Part shown: positions 6,577 through 12,835 of the stretch, in pieces
How the letters are laid out: every line of letters starts with the position of its first letter
Position numbering within the stretch: the stretch's first letter is position 1
Source of the DNA: JACPGQ01 sp039798685
Lineage (GTDB): Bacteria > Patescibacteriota > Microgenomatia > Levybacterales > UBA12049
NCBI GenBank assembly: GCA_039798685.1
Contig: JBDKFM010000042.1
Location: 1 to 13,718, forward strand
Direction: 5' to 3'
DNA: 13,718 bases
Made by a program: the position numbers and the translations under genes
The notes under the pieces: generated by a model
Seen by the model: only the letters and a program-made list of their open reading frames with translations
Database searches by the model: none
What the model was told of the DNA's origin: nothing

Positions 6577-7284
6577 TTACGATTTTCTACCAAGATTTGT
6601 GTAATTTGTTAGTTTTTCAAAGTTCAGAACCGTTACTTTACCCCGCTCTACTCTTAGGATTCCTTCATTTTCTAGTCGATGAATTGCGAGAGTAACTGTT
6701 TCCCGAAATGCGCCTACAAATTCAGCGATACGCTGATGTGTCAACTCGAGTCCGATCTCTATCTCGTTTCCTTTTCTGACCCCAAATTTTTCGGCACAGT
6801 CAGCAAGAAAAATTGCAACTCGTGGTGTCGTACTCGCATAGATGAAACTCTCAAATTTTTTCTCAGTGAGTGCGAGTCTATCCCGGAATGCCTGAAGGAG
6901 ATCTATCAGGATTTCCGGATCATCTAGTATTCTTTCAAATGCTTCTTTACGGGAGATTGTTTGCACTTTAAGCGCAGTCATTGCTTCAGCAGCGTGCATG
7001 GTTCTATCATCTTTAGTGAGAAGCGTGCGGATCCCGAGGAGTTCGCCCGGTCCGAGGAGGTAGCTTGTCGTTTCTCTTCCCTCCTCTGAGAGTCGATATA
7101 TTTTTATATATCCTTCAAGAATGAGATACAACCGTCCGAGCGGGTCCCCGGTGTTAAATAAAACGGTTCCTTTTTTGACGAACTGCGTCTTCGGTGCCGT
7201 CGGATGTGAAAAAAGCGTTGTAAAATCTGCTGGAGACCAGATATGAGCGAGTCGATCTTGTAATTTCTTTTTCTGTCCGTCCAT
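6577..7284 (-). CDS. Crp/Fnr-family transcription regulator
   Basis: This 235-residue protein has an N-terminal cyclic-nucleotide-binding-like beta roll at about 20-130 (VLFNTGDPLGRLYLILEGYIKIY then GPGELLG), a long dimerisation helix at about 122-150, and a C-terminal winged helix-turn-helix at about 155-222 (LELTHQRIAEFVGAFRETVT, then the wing EGILRVERGKVTVLN). Length and order fit the Crp/Fnr family. The only cysteine I see is near residue 163, so an FNR-type iron-sulphur cluster is excluded. The ligand loop reads GELLGIRTLL with R94-T95 after it; the Glu that contacts cAMP ribose in E. coli Crp is Ile here, so a cAMP response is doubtful. In the recognition helix R194 and E195 match Crp R180 and E181, but the later Arg of the family is Leu199. 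A perfect palindrome overlies its promoter, which suggests self-regulation. Its targets and ligand are unknown. Confidence 0.9.
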   Translation of the reverse strand: MDGQKKKLQDRLAHIWSPADFTTLFSHPTAPKTQFVKKGTVLFNTGDPLGRLYLILEGYIKIYRLSEEGRETTSYLLGPGELLGIRTLLTKDDRTMHAAEAMTALKVQTISRKEAFERILDDPEILIDLLQAFRDRLALTEKKFESFIYASTTPRVAIFLADCAEKFGVRKGNEIEIGLELTHQRIAEFVGAFRETVTLAIHRLENEGILRVERGKVTVLNFEKLTNYTNLGRKS

Positions 7285-7290
7285 ATCGAG

Positions 7291-7299
7291 ACTATACCA
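7291..7299 (-). promoter_or_regulatory. Extended -10 promoter of the Crp/Fnr gene, leaderless type
   Basis: TGGTATAGT on the minus strand is an extended -10 element (TATAGT, five of six). It ends six bases before the ATG at 7284, so transcription would begin at the start codon. A GTGACA (7311-7316) resembles a -35 box but is only 14 bases away; the extended -10 may make a -35 box unnecessary. Confidence 0.6.
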
Positions 7300-7310
7300 T
7301 AGGATTTTTT

Positions 7311-7323
7311 TGTCACTATGACA
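7311..7323. promoter_or_regulatory. Candidate operator TGTCA-N3-TGACA over the Crp/Fnr promoter
   Basis: TGTCA (7311-7315), CTA, TGACA (7319-7323) is a perfect inverted repeat. Its centre lies about 33 bases upstream of the expected transcription start of the Crp/Fnr gene, at the place of the -35 region, where a bound dimer would block RNA polymerase. Two further TGTCA copies occur nearby (7345-7349 and 7354-7358). Dimeric Crp/Fnr proteins bind inverted repeats, but their usual sites are longer, so the assignment is inference. Confidence 0.4.
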
Positions 7324-7344
7324 GTTCTCTCCCCGTCGGGTTGT

Positions 7345-7360
7345 TGTCAGAAATGTCAGA
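7345..7360. repeat. Short direct repeat TGTCAGA x2
   Basis: TGTCAGA occurs at 7345-7351 and 7354-7360, with a nine-base period. It shares the TGTCA core with the palindrome at 7311-7323 in the 143-base gap between pyrC and the Crp/Fnr gene. It could be a second regulator contact or chance. Confidence 0.3.
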
Positions 7361-7369
7361 GGCTACAGA

Positions 7370-7434
7370 ATGTAAAACTATTACATCGGTGTTTGCGGAT
7401 AATTACAGACGTTTTATTGTATAAGATTTATCCG
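7370..7434 (-). terminator. Two inverted repeats at the end of the pyrimidine operon (possible mRNA 3' end structure)
   Basis: Read on the minus strand, CGGATAA (7428-7434, containing the pyrC stop codon) can pair with TTATCCG (7396-7402) across a 25-base loop. Just downstream ATGTAA and TTACAT (7370-7386) form a second perfect 6-base stem with a five-base loop. No T-run follows either on this strand, so this is not a standard intrinsic terminator; it may be a 3' stabilising structure or, for the second repeat, a protein-binding site. Confidence 0.3.
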
Positions 7435-8486
7435 TTTTCGAGGATTGTTCCGCTGCCTTGTTGTACGAGGATTTTTCCATTTTCATACACTGTGTTTCCA
7501 TGGAGAATAACTTTTTTTACTCTCCCTCTTACGCTCCTGTCATGGAACGGTGACCATCTGCATTTTGTCAGCAGATGTTCGTTTGATATGATCCATTCTT
7601 CGTCGGGATCGATTTCAATTTGAGTACTCTTGTCCACAGGAATGCGAAAAATTTTTGCTGGATTTGTATGGCAAAGGCGTATGATCTCATCGATCGTGAG
7701 TCTTCCTTTGTGTACTTCAGTGAGGAGCAATGGCAATGTTGTCTCAAGTCCCGGTACTCCGTATGGCGGGTTCTCTGAGTGTTTTTCTGTGAGTAAATGC
7801 GGAGCGTGATCCGACTCTATGATATCGATTGCCCCCAGATGCTGCCATAAAAACTCGACCTCTTCTCTGCTCTGCAGTGGCGGTTTCATGAGTCCGAGTG
7901 GACCAAGTGTTGCTTCATCTTCTTTTGTTAAGAATAAGTGGTGCGGAGTGACGCCGCAGCTCACTGGCAACCCAGCTTCTTTAGCATCTATCACTTTTTT
8001 GAGCTCATATGATGTACTGAGATGACAAAGATGTATTGGGCGCGGGATTTTTTTAAGAACTTCCAGAGCGAGGTCAAATGTTTCATTTTCTGCGTGGAAG
8101 AGGATGGGTGAAGTGTTTGGCCAAGCGAGAAAGATTTTTTCTAAAAATGACGGGTCAAGAAGAAAATTTCCGGTCGTCTGGTTGAGGAAAAGCTTCAGTC
8201 CTTTCGTTTTTTGGGATGCTTCTCTAAATGTGTCAAGATTATCTCCAAGCGATCCGTAATAGAATCCAATATCACATACTGTGAGTTTTTTTGCACGTGC
8301 GATCTTCTCATCAAGTGTGTGTATGCTCATGACCGGAGTTTTGTTGTTGGGCATATCAAGTACTGTGGTGAATCCTCCGGACAATGCAGCCGAGGTGCCG
8401 GTAAGAAAGTCTTCTTTTTCTGTCTGTTCAGGGTCACGTAGATGGACGTGGGGGTCAATAAGTCCTGGAAGAAGTAATGTATTCAT
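7428..8486 (-). CDS. pyrC: Dihydroorotase, CAD-like
   Basis: Dihydroorotase interconverts carbamoyl aspartate and dihydroorotate, the third step of UMP synthesis, using a zinc pair in the cytoplasm. From the ATG at 8486 the protein has 352 residues. Metal ligands are visible: H13 and H15 in DPHVHLRDP, the probable carboxylated lysine K98 in GLKLFLN, H131 in LFHAE, H155 in HLCHLS and D226 in ESDHAPH. The run NQTTGN after K98, PHHLFLT, PGLETTLPLLLTEVHKGRL and the NPAKIF region closely follow the dihydroorotase domain of animal CAD, where the same lysine loop reads NETF. The amidohydrolase fold is complete. The gene starts nine bases after the stop of the Tat-motif gene, with no Shine-Dalgarno motif in range and no clear promoter, so it is read as the last gene of the carAB operon. 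TTG at 8492 is an alternative start that adds two residues; ATG is preferred. Confidence 0.93.
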   Translation of the reverse strand: MNTLLLPGLIDPHVHLRDPEQTEKEDFLTGTSAALSGGFTTVLDMPNNKTPVMSIHTLDEKIARAKKLTVCDIGFYYGSLGDNLDTFREASQKTKGLKLFLNQTTGNFLLDPSFLEKIFLAWPNTSPILFHAENETFDLALEVLKKIPRPIHLCHLSTSYELKKVIDAKEAGLPVSCGVTPHHLFLTKEDEATLGPLGLMKPPLQSREEVEFLWQHLGAIDIIESDHAPHLLTEKHSENPPYGVPGLETTLPLLLTEVHKGRLTIDEIIRLCHTNPAKIFRIPVDKSTQIEIDPDEEWIISNEHLLTKCRWSPFHDRSVRGRVKKVILHGNTVYENGKILVQQGSGTILENG

Positions 8487-8495
8487 AGACAATAA

Positions 8496-9512
8496 TTAAG
8501 CTCTCGATTCTCCGGACGGACGGTTTCCTTCGACTGTTCTTGTTTCTCTTGTAAGATTAGGGTCGGTATAAATCCGGGCAGTTTTTGTACCTCCGTCGTT
8601 TTTGATCTCAACGAGTGTGGGGAGAAACGTGTCATAGTCTTCTCCAAATGCTGTGCTCAATACGCCATCTGGGTAGCGGTTGATAAACGCTGTTGAGTAG
8701 TTTCTTCCTTCCTTAAGATACTCTGAGATGAATGAGTGTGCTGCGCCAATTGCGATTCCGATATTTGGTTTCCTCACTCCTTCTGCACTCTTTTGTTGGG
8801 CGAAGTAAAGGAGTTTTTCGGCAACCATGGCATTGCGAAAAGCGACAAGGAGATCTTCAGGGTGCATAAACTCTGTCGATCCTAGTGCATTGCGTATCCC
8901 TTCTGCCCACGGTTGTCGAAAGAGTTCATCATCGGCGATCGCCGGATATTTCATGAGTGCGGTTCCTCCCCAACCAAGTAGTGCTCCCCCAGCAGTTCTT
9001 TTCAACATCTCTCTCCTTGTCATTTTTTCATGATGTTTCCCGCCTGGTGCTGCCATTTCTGCTCCTGCGATTACTGCGCCAATTTCGAGTGCGTGTTGTC
9101 CAAGAAAATATGACGCATATCGTTCTTTGGTGAGAGGAATATCTTCGAGTAGCATAGGAATATTATTTTTTTCAAGGTACGGAAAAACGTCCTTATAAAA
9201 TTTCGTATCTCGAAGTGCGCTTATAGTTATTGTTCCGTCCGGTAAGAGATACTGAAATGCACCAGTCTCAAGAAAGAATCCATCGAGTTTTGTCTCTGCG
9301 AGATCTGGTGAGAGCGTTTGGCCTGATCGGCTCCCTTCACCATGAAATCCGTGAAAAAGATGAAAGCGTGCATCCTCAGTCTCGACTGTGTACGAAGTAC
9401 TTGTGCTGTTCATTTTCGCGAGTCTCAGAGCGACTGATCCGCCAACATATGCCACGACTCCCTTTGCGGCAATTTTTCCTCCTCCCTTTGTCACCTCTCG
9501 TCTGTTCAGCAT
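8496..9512 (-). CDS. Tat-motif protein with an internal second twin-arginine motif, possibly TraB/TIKI/ChaN-like
   Basis: The function is not established. From the ATG at 9512, one base after the carB stop, the protein has 338 residues and begins MLNRREVTKGG, a short twin-arginine n-region, followed by a glycine-rich hydrophobic stretch (KIAAKGVVAYVGGSVAL). A second, better Tat consensus, MTRREMLKRTAGGALLGWGG, sits at about 164-183, again followed by a hydrophobic run. Between and after them are features reminiscent of the TraB/TIKI/ChaN-like superfamily: LFHGFHGEGS at about 52-61, a FFLETGA strand at about 79-85, FRNAMVAEKLLYFAQQ at about 225-240 and IGIAIGAAHSFI at about 252-263 (a GxxH-type motif). 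If correct it would be a membrane-associated metal-dependent hydrolase-like protein. An upstream in-frame ATG at 9530, inside carB, adds six residues; the shorter form gives a more typical signal. It lies between carB and pyrC and is probably translated by coupling. Confidence 0.72.
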   Translation of the reverse strand: MLNRREVTKGGGKIAAKGVVAYVGGSVALRLAKMNSTSTSYTVETEDARFHLFHGFHGEGSRSGQTLSPDLAETKLDGFFLETGAFQYLLPDGTITISALRDTKFYKDVFPYLEKNNIPMLLEDIPLTKERYASYFLGQHALEIGAVIAGAEMAAPGGKHHEKMTRREMLKRTAGGALLGWGGTALMKYPAIADDELFRQPWAEGIRNALGSTEFMHPEDLLVAFRNAMVAEKLLYFAQQKSAEGVRKPNIGIAIGAAHSFISEYLKEGRNYSTAFINRYPDGVLSTAFGEDYDTFLPTLVEIKNDGGTKTARIYTDPNLTRETRTVEGNRPSGESRA

Positions 9513-9513
9513 G

Positions 9514-12500
9514 TTAGAGCGCGTATTCATCCCATGATTTAATCAAGAGATCGTCCATGGATTTTGTTGTGATTGCCTTTACAAACATCTCAGCTTTTTT
9601 CAAATCAGTATAGATTGGGATATTGTGGTCAACTGTTGCTCGGCGAAGTATATAGGCGTCATGTATATCCAGATGGGATGCATCAGGATCTGCGATACTT
9701 ATTGCAACCTCGATTTTTTTCTCCTGAAAATACTCAATGACGTTCGGGGATTTATGGTCATGGATTTTATAGAGCATGGTCACCGGGATGTTATTCTTTT
9801 TGAGAAATGAAGCGGTCCCCTTTGTCGCGATGAGCTTTAGACCTTTTTCGTGCAGCATCTTGGCGAGAGGTAAAAATCTTAGTTTATTCTCATCCCCTCC
9901 AACGGTGATAAATACTGAGTGTTTCGGGAGTACTCCTCCCACACTGAGTTCGGCTTTAAGAAATGCTTCTTCCAGGTCATCACCGAAACACGCAACTTCA
10001 CCGGTTGATGCCATCTCGACATCAAGAGCCGGATCAGCACCCGCGAGACGTCCGAATGAGAACTGCGCTGCTTTGACGACGACGAAGTCTTTATTCTGTG
10101 TATTGATGATGACTTCTGGTCTTTTTTTGTGGAAAAACGCATCTGTCGCAAGCTGCATCATATCAACTCCTGTGACTTTTGAGATAAATGGAAATGTGCG
10201 TGAAGACCGGAGATTTGCTTCTATGACGAGTACATCGTTGTCTTTTGCGAGACATTGTACGTTAAATGGTCCTGTGATGTGGAGTGCTTCTGCAAGTTTT
10301 TTTGCGATAATCCTAAGCTTTTTTTCAGTCTCAAGGTAGACTTTTTGAGGAGGAAGGACGATTGTTGCATCGCCCGAATGGACACCTGCGTCCTCGATAT
10401 GTTCTGAGATAACAACTGCCAACAGCCGTCCTTTTTCAGCAACGCAGTCTACCTCAAGCTCTTTTGCATGTTCGATAAATTTGGAGACGACAACCGGATA
10501 CTCAAGTGAGATTATCGATGCTTTTTTTACATAAATTTCCAGTTCTTCACGGTTGTGACAGACCTTCATGTTACTTCCTGAGAGCACATATGATGGTCGG
10601 ATAAGCACTGGATACCCAACCTTTTTGCAAAATGCCTCCGCATCCTGAAGGCTTGTAAATGTGTTCCATGCAGGTTGGCTGATTTTTAGCGTATCGAGAA
10701 GTGCGGAGAATTTATTTCTGTCCTCTGCCCTATCGATATTTTTTGGATCAGTACCGAGGATTTTGCAGCCATATGCTTTGAGTGATCCTGCTCTATTGTT
10801 TGGTGTTTGCCCACCGACTGAGATGATGATGCCGAACGGATTTTCAAAATCATAGATATCTGTCAGGCGTTCAAATGTCAGCTCTTCAAAATATAATCTG
10901 TCTGAGATATCATAGTCAGTTGAGACAGTTTCAGGATTACAGTTCACAACTATTGAGTTTTTGTTATGGCGCTTGAGTGCATTGACAGTGCTGACACATG
11001 TCCAGTCAAACTCAACTGATGAGCCGATTCGGTACGGTCCTGAACCGACTACGACAACTGCTTTTTTCTTAAGTGGGGCAACATCAGAGTGATTGCCGTT
11101 GTACGTCATGTAAAGATAGTTTGTTTTTGCAGGAAATTCGCCCGCAAGTGTGTCGATTTGGAAAACGCTTGGAAGGACTTTCAGTTTTTTTCTCAGCATG
11201 CGAATATCAAGTCCTGTTTTTCCGGTCAGCATCCCGATTCTTTTATCCGAGAATCCGAGCTGCTTTAGCTCAAGTAACTGTTGTTTTGAGAGAAGCTCTG
11301 CTTCTCTTGCGTTATGTAACGGAGGTTTTTCCTGTGTACGTTTTGTGACGCGGGTTTTTATACCTAACTGCGTATCATAGAGGGCTTTCACTTCTTTCTC
11401 CTTCTCAACTATTGCCTGAATTCTGTAGAGAAACCAGGGATCGATACCGGTAAGTGTATAAATTTCATCAACGCTGAATCCCTGATAAAAAGCGTTGCTT
11501 ACCTCAAACATTCTGTTGGGAGTTGGTGTTCTGAGTTGTTTTTTCGTTTCTTCTTTGTCATGATTTTTCAACATGCGTTCATTCACTGCTCCTTCAAATT
11601 CGAGATCGAGCATGCGGATGGCTTTTTGATATGCTTCTTCAAATGTTCTTCCTATTCCCATCACTTCGCCGACAGATTTCATACTGCTTCCTATCCCCTG
11701 CTCTGCCTGTTTGAATTTGTTGATATCCCATCTCGGAATTTTGACAGTGACATAATCGAGTGCAGGTTCGAAACAAAACTGTGTCGTTTTAGTCACTTTA
11801 TTTTGTAGTTCGGTCAGGTTTTTTCCGAGTGCGAGTTTTGCAGCGACGTATGCCAGAGGATATCCTGTCGCTTTACTCGCAAGAGCTGAGCTTCGTGAGA
11901 GGCGCGCATTCAGTTCAATGACATAATACTCAAACGCAGGCACTTCATGTTCATGCGTTGATATTTCTTGTCGCTTTGGATTAGGGTGCAGGGCAAATTG
12001 CACGTTACACTCCCCGACAATTTGGAGACTCCTGACAATCCTGATTGCGATACTCCTGAGATGATGATATTCGTAATTAGTCAATGTTTGACTTGGTGCG
12101 ATGACAACAGATTCACCGGTGTGAATCCCGAGAGGATCCATATTTTCCATATTACACACGGTTACACAGTTGTCGTCTTTATCTCTTACTACCTCATACT
12201 CCACCTCTTTGAAATGATGAAGATATTTTTCAACCAATATCTGTGTGACAAATGCGAATGCCTTTTTGCATATTGAGGTGAGTTGTTCTTCGTCTTGTGC
12301 AATCCCTGAACCCTGTCCTCCGAGTGCAAATCCGGCACGTATCATGACCGGAAACCCCATCTCTCGGGCGATTTTCATTGCTTCCTGAGAATTCTTTGCG
12401 GCTTTGCTTGGCGGAGTTGAGATGCCAAGAGTTCCGAGATGATCAGCGAATTTTTGTCTATCTTCAGATGTGATGACTGCAGCAAGCGGAGATCCTAGCA

Positions 12501-12831
12501 CTGAGACATTGTATTTTTTGAGGGTTCCGTTTTTAAAAAGTGCCATACCGCAGTTGAGTGCTGTTTGTCCTCCAAATGACAAAAGGATGCCGTCAGGCTT
12601 TTCTTTCTCGATAATTTTTGTGACAAAATCAGGAGTGACAGGGAGGAAATAAATAGTATCTGCCATCAACTTTGACGTCTGTATGGTCGCAATATTCGGA
12701 TTCACAAGAACCGTTTTGATTCCCTCTTCTTTGAGTGCTTTTATCGCCTGGCTTCCTGAGTAATCAAACTCACCGGCCTCTCCGATTTTCAGTGCACCGC
12801 TACCGAGAACGAGTATTTTTTTATACTGCAT
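9514..12831 (-). CDS. carB: Carbamoyl-phosphate synthase large subunit
   Basis: CarB makes carbamoyl phosphate from bicarbonate, two ATP and ammonia channelled from CarA, supplying pyrimidine and arginine synthesis in the cytoplasm. The protein has 1105 residues, slightly longer than the usual 1060-1080. It shows the duplicated structure: first synthetase half at about 1-400 (LVLGSGALKIGEAGEFDYSG, GGQTALNCG, ALGGQGSG, ELNARLSRSSALASKATGYP), an oligomerisation segment at about 400-560, second half at about 575-940 (VVVGSGPYRIGSSVEFDWTC, GGQTPNN, EANLRSSRTFPFISKVTG), and a C-terminal MGS-like regulatory domain at about 960-1095 (GLKLIATKGTASFLKKNNIP). A small insertion, HPNPKRQEISTHEHEVPAFE, in the first ATP-grasp domain may account for part of the extra length. 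It starts four bases after the carA stop and ends one base before the Tat-motif gene. No frame break is seen. Confidence 0.98.
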   Translation of the reverse strand: MQYKKILVLGSGALKIGEAGEFDYSGSQAIKALKEEGIKTVLVNPNIATIQTSKLMADTIYFLPVTPDFVTKIIEKEKPDGILLSFGGQTALNCGMALFKNGTLKKYNVSVLGSPLAAVITSEDRQKFADHLGTLGISTPPSKAAKNSQEAMKIAREMGFPVMIRAGFALGGQGSGIAQDEEQLTSICKKAFAFVTQILVEKYLHHFKEVEYEVVRDKDDNCVTVCNMENMDPLGIHTGESVVIAPSQTLTNYEYHHLRSIAIRIVRSLQIVGECNVQFALHPNPKRQEISTHEHEVPAFEYYVIELNARLSRSSALASKATGYPLAYVAAKLALGKNLTELQNKVTKTTQFCFEPALDYVTVKIPRWDINKFKQAEQGIGSSMKSVGEVMGIGRTFEEAYQKAIRMLDLEFEGAVNERMLKNHDKEETKKQLRTPTPNRMFEVSNAFYQGFSVDEIYTLTGIDPWFLYRIQAIVEKEKEVKALYDTQLGIKTRVTKRTQEKPPLHNAREAELLSKQQLLELKQLGFSDKRIGMLTGKTGLDIRMLRKKLKVLPSVFQIDTLAGEFPAKTNYLYMTYNGNHSDVAPLKKKAVVVVGSGPYRIGSSVEFDWTCVSTVNALKRHNKNSIVVNCNPETVSTDYDISDRLYFEELTFERLTDIYDFENPFGIIISVGGQTPNNRAGSLKAYGCKILGTDPKNIDRAEDRNKFSALLDTLKISQPAWNTFTSLQDAEAFCKKVGYPVLIRPSYVLSGSNMKVCHNREELEIYVKKASIISLEYPVVVSKFIEHAKELEVDCVAEKGRLLAVVISEHIEDAGVHSGDATIVLPPQKVYLETEKKLRIIAKKLAEALHITGPFNVQCLAKDNDVLVIEANLRSSRTFPFISKVTGVDMMQLATDAFFHKKRPEVIINTQNKDFVVVKAAQFSFGRLAGADPALDVEMASTGEVACFGDDLEEAFLKAELSVGGVLPKHSVFITVGGDENKLRFLPLAKMLHEKGLKLIATKGTASFLKKNNIPVTMLYKIHDHKSPNVIEYFQEKKIEVAISIADPDASHLDIHDAYILRRATVDHNIPIYTDLKKAEMFVKAITTKSMDDLLIKSWDEYAL

Positions 12832-12835
12832 ATAG

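Noticed and set aside
8490..8492. TTG at 8492 as the start of pyrC
   Set aside because: It adds two residues only; the ATG at 8486 gives a normal N-terminus leading straight to the PGLIDPHVHLRDP motif.
9776..10339. Open frame of 187 codons on the plus strand opposite carB
   Set aside because: It lies fully antisense to a conserved CarB region, has low-complexity Ser-rich content and no promoter or start context.
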